A stretch of DNA of 64,000 nucleotides from Hamiltosporidium tvaerminnensis (GCA_022605425.2 JAKIMF020000007.1:62001-126000), one strand, 5' to 3'. Counted from the stretch's first letter, positions 12,938 to 22,330 are shown. Notes: generated by a model not told the origin, from the letters alone. Translations and numbers: made by a program.

Positions 12938-13597
12938 TTAATCCATCATAATTTCAGTTGCTCTTGGTATTTTTAAGAGTCTTTCATTACTTGTTGTCAT
13001 ATGAGAATGGTTATTGATTGGGGTTATTACTGATTGTGCTTGTTCGGTAAAAAAATCACAATTCATGATAGAGTTATCTATATTGCAGGTTTGATTTTCA
13101 GCATAATGTGATTGTTCCGTGGTATGGCCTTCGTTTAAGGTGGGAATATTTAAATTTTGGTGGCTTATTAGATTATAATAGATTGTACATTGAGGTTGTA
13201 AAGAGCAGCCTGTTAATAATACATAGTTATTCGATCCGTCACTTAAATTGTAATTATTTTGAGGGAGAAAAATAGTGCCAGTCAAAATAATCTGGTTGTA
13301 TATTTGTGAAATCTCTAACCCGATGGTTGTGGGTGCATTTTCTGTCAATGAATTTCTCGGAACGAATTCCTTTGTTTGTGGATTTGTATTATAGGCTATT
13401 TTTTCGATACAATTCAAAACTTTTGGATGAATTTTCTTGATTGGTTTTTTACCTGTTTTTTTTTCGAATGCCTTTCTATTTCTTTTCGTCTTTTTAGATG
13501 GATTTGGTTGTGAATCTGATATTACATGTTCAACAAATTTATATTTCAAATTGTTGGTATTTATTTCTGCTTCGACTTCTCCGCCCGATGATTCCAT
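12938..13597 (-). CDS. hypothetical 219-aa protein with basic N-terminal region
   Basis: I do not recognise this protein. Residues about 33-62 are very basic (KKTKRNRKAFEKKTGKKPIK), which could be a nuclear localisation or DNA/RNA-binding stretch. The remainder is polar, Asn/Thr/Ser/Gln-rich and probably poorly structured, with no membrane segment. Sequence complexity and an intact frame of 219 codons in AT-rich DNA support a real gene. The ATG is preceded by AGG rather than by the CCC motif of its neighbours, so the start is less certain. It lies upstream of the pseudogene on the same strand. Confidence 0.6.
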   Translation of the reverse strand: MESSGGEVEAEINTNNLKYKFVEHVISDSQPNPSKKTKRNRKAFEKKTGKKPIKKIHPKVLNCIEKIAYNTNPQTKEFVPRNSLTENAPTTIGLEISQIYNQIILTGTIFLPQNNYNLSDGSNNYVLLTGCSLQPQCTIYYNLISHQNLNIPTLNEGHTTEQSHYAENQTCNIDNSIMNCDFFTEQAQSVITPINNHSHMTTSNERLLKIPRATEIMMD

Positions 13598-13600
13598 CCT

Positions 13601-14787
13601 AAAAACTCTTTTTCCAATTGTTTGATCAAAAGATTCTATACTGCTGCCTATAAAGATTAAAAAACAGTGGGATTGTAAGAAAGGTGCATGGCCGGGATTT
13701 TAAAAGAACATATAATAAAAAAAAATAAAACAGCTAATTATAGAGAAAAATTATTTCTAAATTTATAAAATACGTTTATACTATCAAATTACAAAATCTA
13801 AGCCCTTTTTCTCTATTTTTTTACATAACTCCATGTATAATTTTCATGTTTAAATAAATTTAATACTATTTTCAAGATCTTTCAGACCAATCTTAAATAG
13901 TTAGTTTCGAACTTTATGAATATGTTCTTCTCTAATATAAAACTATAATTTTTATGATTTTTCAAAATCTTTTTGATTTTGATTTTATTAGAAAATGTGC
14001 ATTACTATTATCAAGAACTCATATTCTATATCAAATTAGGGGAAATGGAAATTTTAGGGACGATTTGAACGGTTTATCTATTGAAAAAAAAATTAAGAAA
14101 CTAATGAGTAAAATGCGGATCTATTATTACAAATTACAGAAGAATATGAAGTTATTTAGGTTTTTATTTTTGATATTCATTCACTAATAATTTCTGAAAA
14201 AATGTTCTTTAATACTCGAGGCAGACTTCATCGGATACCAATTAGGGATCTAGAAAGCATAGCGACTAAAACATCTTCTAAATTTTGCAAAATGAAATAG
14301 AAACGTTTGATGATTAAAATTACAAAAGTACGAAGTTTTCATTTCAAATTTTTAATGTTAGACAAAATCCGATCAACACATTCAAAAAAGAGTCGGATAT
14401 GAAAAATGATAGGAATGAAGCGATAAAAAGGTGTGTTATATATAAAAACTAATATAAATTAATCTGGTGTATCTAAACCTCTATTCCTTACTTAGTTATC
14501 TAATTCTTTTAAGTACTATTTGACTAATTTAGAAATTGAATAATAAGTAGATAATTAAGTTAGCTTTAAATCAGAGAAGGCCTGCACATAATTTAAATTT
14601 CCCAAAACCGTTATTCACATCCTAGAATATTTTTATAAAATAATTTTATACGATAAATAAGAATGAAAGCGATGACCTTTAATTTTTAAATACAACATTG
14701 ATATTTGATTGGATTAGGAAAAAAAAACTAGTTAGAAGAAGTTATAATAATAATTTATCAAAAAACAAAAAAATAATTTAATTTATT
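13601..14787. other. intergenic, no supported gene
   Basis: A 77-codon plus-strand frame (13954-14187) starts with ATG but has no upstream motif and no recognised domain. I do not support it as a gene. Confidence 0.5.
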
Positions 14788-15387
14788 TCATTTGGGACTA
14801 TTAATTTCCGGTTTATATTGTTTTTTATAATCTTGAAGACACAAGAAAATTATTCCTGTTTTTAAAAAGAGTACGAAAAATATATCAAGAATAAACAAAT
14901 AAATCCTTTTTTTGTTTGGATTATTAAAAGGCAATAAGATTACTTTTGGTATTAGAATACTTAGGACGATGAAGACCAAGCCGATTGATAGTTCTACTAG
15001 ATTATTCAAAACTGTAATAATTACAACAATACTACAAAACCATAACATCATGTATATGAATGAATCTATGAAAACGTTTTCTTGTAAATTATGTAGAAAA
15101 TTGGTCGGTGAGTATTTATGATAGTTTGTTGCGATCATGGCTTTTAATGTAGTAAAATTTGTTTCATTTTTTGCTTCATCTTGACTTTCCGTAGTTGCCA
15201 TAGTATTTACTATGCTACTTTCAGCTGGCCTATTTGTTGATAACATACCTAATTCTATTATATCATGATATATTCCTATATCTGATGATTCTTGTGTTCT
15301 CTGTTCTGGCATATTCAATAATGTTACGACATTACCAGCAGTTTCACATATATCGACCACATTGGTTTGTTCTATTTCTACGTTCAT
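14788..15387 (-). CDS. hypothetical membrane protein, three TM segments
   Basis: This is a 199-residue protein. The first ~100 residues are polar and acidic, with Ser/Thr and no domain that I recognise. They are followed by three hydrophobic helices at about 108-130 (YMMLWFCSIVVIITVLNNL), 133-154 and 162-183, and a short Lys-rich tail (DYKKQYKPEINSPK). It has no N-terminal signal peptide, so it would be a C-terminally membrane-embedded protein with a long soluble N-terminal domain. The ATG is preceded by an AAATTT box and CTCCC, the usual microsporidian arrangement, supporting both the gene and its start. Function is unknown. Confidence 0.65.
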   Translation of the reverse strand: MNVEIEQTNVVDICETAGNVVTLLNMPEQRTQESSDIGIYHDIIELGMLSTNRPAESSIVNTMATTESQDEAKNETNFTTLKAMIATNYHKYSPTNFLHNLQENVFIDSFIYMMLWFCSIVVIITVLNNLVELSIGLVFIVLSILIPKVILLPFNNPNKKRIYLFILDIFFVLFLKTGIIFLCLQDYKKQYKPEINSPK

Positions 15388-15391
15388 TTCT

Positions 15392-15402
15392 AAATTTGGG
15401 AG
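15392..15402 (-). promoter_or_regulatory. CCC plus AAATTT start-proximal motif
   Basis: On the minus strand, CTCCC is followed by AAATTT five bases before the ATG of the three-TM protein. Both elements are known microsporidian upstream signals. Confidence 0.65.
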
Positions 15403-16424
15403 TTTTTATTATTATTTTTTTCTTTTAAATTAGATTTAAATAGATATTTCTCACATTGTAAGATTTAAATTTTAGTTTCTAAAAGCTTTATTTTATTTTA
15501 ATACTACATATATGTCAAAGCGGTGTTATACTATGTACGTCTGGCACTCGTTTTATTTATCCACCAATTTATATTCAAAAAAATTCTTTTAATTCAAATT
15601 TAACAACATTTACTCCAATAAAAAATATAAAATTTCGTATTCGCAAATTGGAATAATTTTTTGTGATTTTTATTCAATTTTGGGTAAATTTTTACTTTTT
15701 TTGGTAAATTCCTTTTTTTAAAATATCAAAAAAAATGTAGATTACAATTTATTTTATAATTTACATTGAATACGATAATTTAATAAAGTGATTCTTTTTG
15801 TCTCAATAAATTTATTTTGCAAGCTAATAAATCTTAAAAAGTTATAAAAATTTTATTTTTTTTAAAAAAAATTTGTTTTGAAATTACGGTAACTAAATAC
15901 AAAATTAAAGATTTCTTTCTAACGGATAAATCTCATTAGTTATTTACTTTTTGGTTTTTAGGATATATTTACGTTACAAAGAGGATAAATAAATTTAATA
16001 CTTTTAAACTCTTTATTTATAAAAGGAAGTAAATTCTATAAATATAATAATAGGTTTGAAAAGAAAATTATTTAAATACTTTTTTCTTTAATTATGCTCT
16101 TAAAAGTACTTATTTATATGTTTATAAATGTGTCAAAGAAATTATTCAAATAAAACCGAGAAAGAGGTTCAAGATATCAAGGAAAAATTAATGAACTTTG
16201 CTTGATTTTTAATGCATTTATAGAACAGATTTTTATTTCTATTGGTTATATCTTTTATTGGAATTACATGCTTAATTCTAGATCAATATTTTATAGATTT
16301 TTTTAAATTTTTGTTTTGATCGAAATTGAAAATATTTGTGGTAAATAATCAGAACTAATCTATTTTCTGTGACAAATAAGATTTTTATTTAATAAAATTC
16401 TGGGTTAAAATATTTTTAACGTTT
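15403..16424. other. AT-rich intergenic stretch
   Basis: No gene is seen. The block AATAAAATTCTGGGTTAAAATA at 16391-16412, just 3' of the acidic ORF, shares its ATTCTGGGTTAAAA core with 22465-22478 beyond the EDC3-like gene. Confidence 0.5.
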
Positions 16425-16718
16425 TTATATGTTTTCTTCTACCTCTTTAACCACTATTTTCTCTTCTTCCAAATCCGACTCTTCATTTATGTTATTGGTC
16501 GGTTCCTCTAAAGTGGTTCCTCCTTGTGAAATAAGGGGTGTATTATTTTTTGGTTTTAAAATTTTAACACCATCTTCCTCTCTTTTCGCTTCTTTTAAAG
16601 GGGGTATTGGTTCCTCATGCATCTCTGATCTCATAATAACACCCATTGATGCTCTCTCCCAGCTCTCTTCGGCATTTAGTCCTGACTCAAGTCCTCTTCG
16701 TCGATCATTCTGTGACAA
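16425..16718 (-). CDS. small acidic protein, 5' end unresolved
   Basis: The frame is open from about 16760 to the stop at 16425 but has no ATG until residue 25 of the 97-codon span given here (ATG at 16644-16646, giving 73 aa). The part before that ATG (NDRRRGLESGLNAEESWERA) looks like genuine protein rather than random AT-rich translation. The true start could therefore be a non-ATG codon, lie upstream across an undetected small intron, or be lost. The C-terminal third is highly acidic (EESDLEEEKIVVKEVEENI). There is no domain, membrane segment or CCC motif. It could be a gene fragment. Confidence 0.4.
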   Translation of the reverse strand: MSQNDRRRGLESGLNAEESWERASMGVIMRSEMHEEPIPPLKEAKREEDGVKILKPKNNTPLISQGGTTLEEPTNNINEESDLEEEKIVVKEVEENI

Positions 16719-16769
16719 ATATAAGTATATAGTTGTATTATTACTATGGTATTGTCACATAATTTAAAA

Positions 16770-17259
16770 AATCTCAGAGATTTCTTATTTCTTGTTTATC
16801 ATATTATTTTGGTAAGAATAAGATACTTATTATGTTTTGTTGTTTGAGTCTTATTATATTATCAATGTGAAAAGTTACTCCAAATAATTTAATATTTAAA
16901 TCTGCTGGGTCACGATTAATATCATTTTACAAAAAAATTTGAGGTCTTGGTGTTGTTTTTTTTCTGTTACTATTAAAAATCTGGATGTTACTGAGTGGAA
17001 GTTAAAAAACAAAATTTGAATAATTGTTAGACAAATGCTTAATATTAAGATAATTTTTATATTTAAAGTAGTTCTAGAAATAAAATTAAGCAATAAATAA
17101 TTCAGATAAATAATACTCTATAGGTATTTGTCAATACTGTTCATGTTATTTATATATAACTTAATTATTGAAAAGGAAATTTGTTTCAATGATTTATTTT
17201 TAGAAAATACGTTGATTTTTCAATATTTTTAAAGAGAAAAAAATTTAGAGTCTTTACTT
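16770..17259. other. intergenic, nothing supported
   Basis: A 65-codon minus-strand frame at 16896-17093 is not supported by a start motif or by sequence character. Confidence 0.5.
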
Positions 17260-18264
17260 TTATTTATTAAGCAATGTTTTAATGGCAGATACTACCTTTT
17301 CTACGGTTGGGAAAGACATTTTTTCTAAGTTTTCGGCGTAAGGTGTTGGTATATCTTCTCCATTTATTCTTAAAACGGGTGATTTGAGAACATGGAAACA
17401 TTTTTCATTTATCTGTGCAGATATTTCTGATGCTGTACTAAAGGATGGCCATGTGTAGTCTACAACACAAAGATATCTTGTTTTGGTAACTGATTTGATA
17501 AGTGTTTCTATATCTATTGGTCGTATAGATATAAGATTAATTAATTCACATGATATTCCTTCTTCTTTAAGTATTTGAGATGCTTCCTGACATATCAGCA
17601 TAGATATAGATATTCCGATAAGTGTAATATCAGATCCTTGAATTTCAATCACTGCTTTATCTAACGGCTGTAGGTATTCGGGGTTTTCAAAGGATTCACA
17701 TCTATCGAAATCATAATTATAAAGTATTTCATTTTCCAAAAATACGACAGGATTTTCGTCTCTAATAGCTGATTTTAATAAACCCCGGTGATCTTTAGCT
17801 GTATATGGTGCTACCACTTTTAAACCAGGCACTGAGCCATAATAATTACAAAAATCTTGTGTGTGTTGAGCGCCAACACCATAAGCAAAACCATTTGGTC
17901 CTCTAAAAACTATCGGCGATTTTATTCTACCTCCAGACATATACAATGTTTTTGCAGCCGAATTTATAATTTGATCAATAGCCTGTAAAGCAAAATTCAT
18001 AGTCATAAAATCTACCACCGGTCTCAAACCACCCCAACAAGACCCTATAGCCAACCCTGTAAACCCCATTTCACTTATAGGGGCATCTAATACACGATGA
18101 CACCCATATTTAACCTGTAAATCTCTAGTAACTTTATATGCTCCACCCATTATCCCCACCTCTTCCCCAATTACATAAACCCTTTCATCTCTATCCATTT
18201 CTTCATCCAATGCTATATTCAAAGCATCTCGTATCGATATTTTCTTTTTTTCTTTTATTTCCAT
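17260..18264 (-). CDS. PDB1: pyruvate dehydrogenase E1 component subunit beta
   Basis: This is the beta subunit of the thiamine-diphosphate-dependent E1 of pyruvate dehydrogenase. The 334-residue chain covers the whole family from the first helix (ISIRDALNIALDEEMDRDER) through GEEVG at 33-37 and the DAPISEMGFTGLAIG region at about 60-74. It continues through FMTMNFALQAIDQIINSAAK, the GPNG loop and AQHTQDF, to the C-terminal transketolase-type domain (SIRPID, VDYTWP). Yeast Pdb1 is about 30 residues longer because of a mitochondrial presequence; here the conserved core begins at residue ~9, so no transit peptide is evident. Microsporidia with this gene keep only E1 alpha and beta and lack E2/E3, which suggests a role outside the classical complex (family knowledge). 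The alpha gene is not in this window. The start is set by CCC five bases upstream. Confidence 0.95.
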   Translation of the reverse strand: MEIKEKKKISIRDALNIALDEEMDRDERVYVIGEEVGIMGGAYKVTRDLQVKYGCHRVLDAPISEMGFTGLAIGSCWGGLRPVVDFMTMNFALQAIDQIINSAAKTLYMSGGRIKSPIVFRGPNGFAYGVGAQHTQDFCNYYGSVPGLKVVAPYTAKDHRGLLKSAIRDENPVVFLENEILYNYDFDRCESFENPEYLQPLDKAVIEIQGSDITLIGISISMLICQEASQILKEEGISCELINLISIRPIDIETLIKSVTKTRYLCVVDYTWPSFSTASEISAQINEKCFHVLKSPVLRINGEDIPTPYAENLEKMSFPTVEKVVSAIKTLLNK

Positions 18265-18268
18265 TTAA

Positions 18269-18271
18269 GGG
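18269..18271 (-). promoter_or_regulatory. CCC start-proximal motif of PDB1
   Basis: GTAACCCTTAAATG on the minus strand: CCC lies five bases before the ATG. Confidence 0.7.
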
Positions 18272-18470
18272 TTACCTTTATTTGTTTTAATTAATTTTCC
18301 CTCCTTTTTTTTAATTTAGATTGCAATATAATCATAAATTTAAATTAATTTACACATAAACGTAAAAATAAACATTCAATATTTTTATTTTAAGTTCTTA
18401 TTCTAAATTGATTTTAATTTAAGTCTGTACAAATATAAAAACTTAAAATTTATAAAAAGTATTTTCAAGT

Positions 18471-18757
18471 TTACAATAATTTATAGTTTACAATAGAATT
18501 TCTAATCTATAGCAACAATTTATGGTTTATAATCTACAATAATTCGTAGTTTACAATAGAATTTCTAATCTATAGTAACATTTATGGTTTATAATTTACA
18601 ATAATTTATAGTTTCCAATGGAATTTTAAATTATAGTGGTAATTAGTAAACTATATATTGCTATTATGAATAGAAATTCTATTGTAAATCATTTCTACTC
18701 TAAACTTTACAAAAATAATTTAAAATCTAAGATAGAATTTCTAATTTATAATAGCAA
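18471..18757. repeat. 62-63 bp tandem repeat with an inverted copy
   Basis: Three direct units begin at about 18472, 18535 and 18597. Each has TACAATAATTTATAGTTT, then CAATAGAATTTCTAATCTAT and AGTAACATTTATGG, with small differences. At 18657-18690 the core reappears inverted (ATTGCTATTATGAATAG, AAATTCTATTGTAAAT), and a direct copy of the core follows at 18731-18757. The inverted part could fold back on the direct units. It fills the spacer between PSA1 and PDB1. Confidence 0.75.
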
Positions 18758-18894
18758 TTTTAAAATATGTCTCACTTTTAACATTTTTAAGCATTTTATA
18801 AACTAATACATCACTACAATAAAAAATGTAAATCTAATAAAAAAATAAACTCTATTCTATTAAATCCTCAAGAGAATTAAAAGTAATTTTTTAT

Positions 18895-19956
18895 TTACAT
18901 CAGAATTCTATCAAATAAATTCTCATTAATTCTTTTAAACGGTAAAACCATACATTTTATGACAGAAAAACAATCATCCACAACAACTTTATGTCCTAAA
19001 ACAGTACATTCTTCTATTCTACACCATTTACCAATATCACATTCCCAACTTATAATACTATTGTTTATAAAACATCCATCACCAATTACGCATCCATCAA
19101 ATATTGTAGAATTTTGTATACAGACATAATTACCTATCGTTACATTATTTCCAATTACTACATTTGGTCCAATTTTACATCCTTCACCTATTTTACAACT
19201 TTCATTCATAATTGTATTTTCTGGTATTTTCAAATACTTCAAATACAAAGACTGTCCTATTAGATAGTCTTTTGGTTGTCCTATATCCATCCAAAATCCT
19301 TTTAATTCGTAACAATTTAATTTCCTTTCATTTGCCATTTTTGGAAAAATTTCTTTTTCCATTGAAATATTTTTAATTTCTAATCTTTGTAATACCGACA
19401 CATCAAAAATATAAATTCCTGCATTTATTCTGTTTCCAAAATATTCTTCAGGTTTTTCTTTAAAAGAATCTATTAGAGAAGTATTTTCTACCGTTGTAAT
19501 TACACCGTACTTTTTAGGATTTTCTACAACCGTTGTAAGAATAGTTCCTTCACATTTACTTTCTAAATGATTTTTCATCATTTCTATCAAAGGAAATTCA
19601 CAAATTATGTCAGAATTTAAAACATAAAAAACTCTACAATCCTGTAAATATTTACTTGCCAGCGATACAGGACCTGCAGTTCCCAATGCTGTATTTTCCA
19701 ATGAAAAATGTATTTTTACACCAAACTGTTTGGTATACGTTCTTACTTCTTGTATTATAGCTTCATATTCAAAATTCATAGCCAATATAATTTCTTTTAC
19801 TCCACTTTTTTTCAATGCCTGTATCTGGTGCTGAATAATTGGTTTGTTAGCAAAAGGCACTAAAGGTTTTGGAGTGGTTAGTGTTAAAGGACGTAGTCTT
19901 GTTCCATACCCACCTACAAGTATTAAAGCCTTTATATTTTCTGTTCTTATTGCCAT
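18895..19956 (-). CDS. PSA1: mannose-1-phosphate guanylyltransferase (GDP-mannose pyrophosphorylase)
   Basis: This enzyme makes GDP-mannose from GTP and mannose-1-phosphate in the cytosol, feeding protein mannosylation. The nucleotidyltransferase domain starts at residue ~10 with ALILVGGYGTRLRPLT and PKPLVPFANKP, the GGxGTRLxPLTxxxPKP signature. It continues through LNSDIICEFP, ENPKKYGVI, FKEKPEEYFGNRINAGIYIFD and GFWMDIGQPKDYL. From about 245 there is a left-handed beta-helix of hexapeptide repeats (IGEGCKIGPNVVIGNNVTIG). At 353 residues it matches yeast Psa1/Mpg1 (361). The usual C-terminal end, here ENLFDRILM, is kept. It has seven extra N-terminal residues compared with the common MKALILVGG start. 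CCC lies 17 bases before the ATG. Confidence 0.95.
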   Translation of the reverse strand: MAIRTENIKALILVGGYGTRLRPLTLTTPKPLVPFANKPIIQHQIQALKKSGVKEIILAMNFEYEAIIQEVRTYTKQFGVKIHFSLENTALGTAGPVSLASKYLQDCRVFYVLNSDIICEFPLIEMMKNHLESKCEGTILTTVVENPKKYGVITTVENTSLIDSFKEKPEEYFGNRINAGIYIFDVSVLQRLEIKNISMEKEIFPKMANERKLNCYELKGFWMDIGQPKDYLIGQSLYLKYLKIPENTIMNESCKIGEGCKIGPNVVIGNNVTIGNYVCIQNSTIFDGCVIGDGCFINNSIISWECDIGKWCRIEECTVLGHKVVVDDCFSVIKCMVLPFKRINENLFDRILM

Positions 19957-19973
19957 TTTTGTTTATTTATTTT

Positions 19974-19976
19974 GGG
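19974..19976 (-). promoter_or_regulatory. CCC motif upstream of PSA1
   Basis: AAACCCAAAATAAATAAAC precedes the ATG on the minus strand; the CCC ends 17 bases before it. Confidence 0.55.
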
Positions 19977-20240
19977 TTTTTTTTAATTTTTAATTTTTTT
20001 TAAAATTTTTTCAAAATTTTTTACTTTCAAAATCAAAAATAGTAAATTAATAAATGAAAAAAAATTTGTTTAAAAATTAAGTTTTTTATTATAATTTTGA
20101 AATATGATACCTTCAATTATTAAAGGGTATAAATATAAAATTAAGTTGTACCAGTTCTATAGTATAGGAAAGTATAAAATAGAGATTTAATATTAGTCTT
20201 AGAATAAATACCAAAGAATATTTGTAGGAAGAAGAGTACC

Positions 20241-20873
20241 AATAATACAAAGATATGTAAACTGAATAAACAATGCTTTAATATTTCTCTTCTTATAAAA
20301 TATAATAATAAAATAATACAAAGATTTATAAACTGAATTAACAATAATTTAATATATTCTCTTCTTAGAATTATTTACCAATAATACAAAGATTTATAAA
20401 TTTAATTAACAATAATTTAATATATTATATTCTTATAAAATATAATAATAAAATAATACAAAGATTTATAAACTTAATAAACAATAATTTAATATATTAT
20501 ATTCTTATAAAATATAATAATAAAATAATACAAAGATTTATAAACTGAATTAACAATAATTTAATATATTCTCTTCATTGAAAAATACAATAATACAATA
20601 ATACAAAGATTTATAAACTGAATAAACAATGCTTTAATATATTCTCTTCTTATAAAATACAATAATACAATAATACAAAGATATGTAAACTGAATTAACA
20701 ATAATTTAATATATTATATTCTTATAAAATATAATAATACAATAATACAAAGATTTATAAACTTAATTAACAATAATTTGATTTATTATTTTCATTGAAA
20801 AATATAATAATAAAATAATAAAAAGATTTATAAACTTAATAAACAATGCTTTAATATATTCTCTTCTTATAAT
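20241..20873. repeat. 72-bp minisatellite, nine units
   Basis: Units starting with AATAATACAAAGAT are seen at about 20241, 20312, 20380, 20452, 20524, 20597, 20669, 20741 and 20814, a period of 68-73 bp. Each contains TTATAAACTTAATTAACAA, TAATTTAATATATT and a TTCTTATAAAATA-type end. Two alternating variants (AACAATGCTTTAATAT versus AACAATAATTTAATAT) hint at higher-order amplification. The array ends 13 bases before the stop codon of the EDC3-like gene, so it is likely partly transcribed in its 3' region. Confidence 0.9.
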
Positions 20874-20886
20874 TAATACAATTTAA

Positions 20887-22155
20887 TTAATCTTTCACTT
20901 TAAATATATTTTTTTTAGAAATTCTATCAATATTAAACTTTTTATAAATCTCTTCAGATAAACAAACATCCAAACAAAGAACACTACCATCAAAATTTTT
21001 ATATTTTTCTGGTACACTTCCATAACAAACACAACATTTTCTTTTAGAATTAAAATCATCTTTTTTACTTGGAATATTTAAATATAAAATATCTTTAAAT
21101 ACCGTTTTTTTTATTATAAAATGATTTGTATCATCAAAAGTAAAATCTTCTCCTGCAATTATTAATAGATCTGTTGTTATATCAATATTACTTACAATTC
21201 TACCTAAAGAATTTATAAAAAAATATTTATAAATTTCAGTTTTTATTGAAATATTTTCTTTAGAAGCAAATTTTACTTGAGAATCTATATTATGAAGAGG
21301 AAGTATTTTTGCAAGATTTAAAGCTATTCTAGAATATATAGAGTCTTTACCAATTAAAATACTTACTTTTCCTTCTTTTACAGATTTAAAAGAAGTAAGT
21401 AAAATTATTTTTAAAATATTTTGTGTAGCAATAGAAATGAAACCATCTTCAGGTGGTCCATAGAAATTGAAAATAGAATTTAAAAATTCTTCATAACGAA
21501 TATCTGATAAATAATAGATTTCTTTATTTTCTTTATTTTCCTGTTTTTCTTTATTTTCATATTTTGAGATTTCTGGTTTTTCATATTTTGAGATTTCTGG
21601 TTTTTCATATTTTGAGATTTCTGGTTTTTCATATTTCTCCTGTTTTTCATGTTTCTCCTGTTTTTCCTGTTTTTTAGGTGATTTTGATTTTATTAAATTT
21701 TCTAATTCAGTTGGTGTTCTTTTATTATTAAATGTAGATAAACCAGCCTTTAAACTTCTTCTGTTTCTATTGTCTTTATTTATATACTCTTTGTTCGGAT
21801 TTTCATTTCTATTATTTTTATTATCTTTACTTATATTTTCATTTCTATTTTCTTTATTACTAGTATCTGTCTTAATATCTATCCCTTCCTTCTTTATATC
21901 TATTCCTTCCTTCTTACTTTCTATCCCTTCCTTCTTACATTCTATTTCCTTGGTTGTGTTCTTATTTTTTAAATTCTCTATTTCTTCTTTATGTATCATG
22001 ATCTTAGTAAGACTTAATGTATTCAGTGATAAGGTAGTATTATCTTCTTTTTGAATAACAAATTTTCCCTCTTTTTTTGATATTTCAATAAGGATGCCTA
22101 TAAGTGTTGAATCTTTAGTTTCAAATATTAATTTCTTACCGATGTATTTTTCCAT
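20887..22155 (-). CDS. EDC3: EDC3-like decapping enhancer (LSm + YjeF_N architecture)
   Basis: This 422-residue protein has the layout of Edc3, the P-body scaffold that helps Dcp2 decap mRNA. Residues 1-58 read as an LSm-like beta fold (YIGKKLIFETKDSTLIGILI). Residues 60-215 are a low-complexity Lys/Glu/Asn linker. From about 218 to 422 there is a Rossmann-like region ending in a YjeF_N-type domain (GKVSILIGKDSIYSRIALNL, DLLIIAGEDF). The linker has internal peptide repeats: KKEGI(E/D) at least three times and EKPEISKY three times, mirrored as DNA tandem repeats. A short RRSLKAGLSTFNNKR block may be the remnant of the FDF segment, but a clear FDF motif is not visible. CCCC abuts the ATG. The identification rests on architecture, not on catalytic residues (Edc3 has none). 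Confidence 0.6.
   Translation of the reverse strand: MEKYIGKKLIFETKDSTLIGILIEISKKEGKFVIQKEDNTTLSLNTLSLTKIMIHKEEIENLKNKNTTKEIECKKEGIESKKEGIDIKKEGIDIKTDTSNKENRNENISKDNKNNRNENPNKEYINKDNRNRRSLKAGLSTFNNKRTPTELENLIKSKSPKKQEKQEKHEKQEKYEKPEISKYEKPEISKYEKPEISKYENKEKQENKENKEIYYLSDIRYEEFLNSIFNFYGPPEDGFISIATQNILKIILLTSFKSVKEGKVSILIGKDSIYSRIALNLAKILPLHNIDSQVKFASKENISIKTEIYKYFFINSLGRIVSNIDITTDLLIIAGEDFTFDDTNHFIIKKTVFKDILYLNIPSKKDDFNSKRKCCVCYGSVPEKYKNFDGSVLCLDVCLSEEIYKKFNIDRISKKNIFKVKD
21541..21675. repeat. in-frame tandem repeat in the EDC3-like linker
   Basis: Three copies of a 27-bp unit with the core CATATTTTGAGATTTCTGG (plus strand), followed by shorter TTTTTCATGTTTCTCCTG-type units. They encode the EKPEISKY and KQEKHEKQEK repeats. 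A second set of TCCTTCTTTATATCTAT-type units at about 21888-21945 encodes KKEGID. Confidence 0.8.
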
Positions 22156-22159
22156 GGGG
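22156..22159 (-). promoter_or_regulatory. CCCC start-proximal motif of the EDC3-like gene
   Basis: TATTCCCCATGG on the minus strand: the motif touches the start codon. Confidence 0.7.
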
Positions 22160-22218
22160 AATACAAAAAAAAAGAAGAAAAAAAAATAAAATTTTAAATA
22201 AAATATTTGTGTGGAGAG

Positions 22219-22330
22219 ATGGGTGAGTAGGGATATGTAGTAGAATGAAGTATGGATTGGGTGAGTAGGGATATGTAGTAGAATGATGTAGGGATTTGGA
22301 GTAGGGATATGTAGTAGAATGAAGAAGGGT
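22219..22330. repeat. G-rich (plus strand) 36-38 bp tandem repeat
   Basis: Three units containing GAGTAGGGATATGTAGTAGA start at about 22225, 22263 and 22299. The plus strand here is almost free of C, an unusual strand bias for this window. It lies about 65 bases upstream of the EDC3-like start codon, between it and the b5 reductase gene. Confidence 0.8.

Noticed and set aside
20141-20344. 67-aa minus ORF in the minisatellite
   Set aside because: Translation of repeat units; no independent support.
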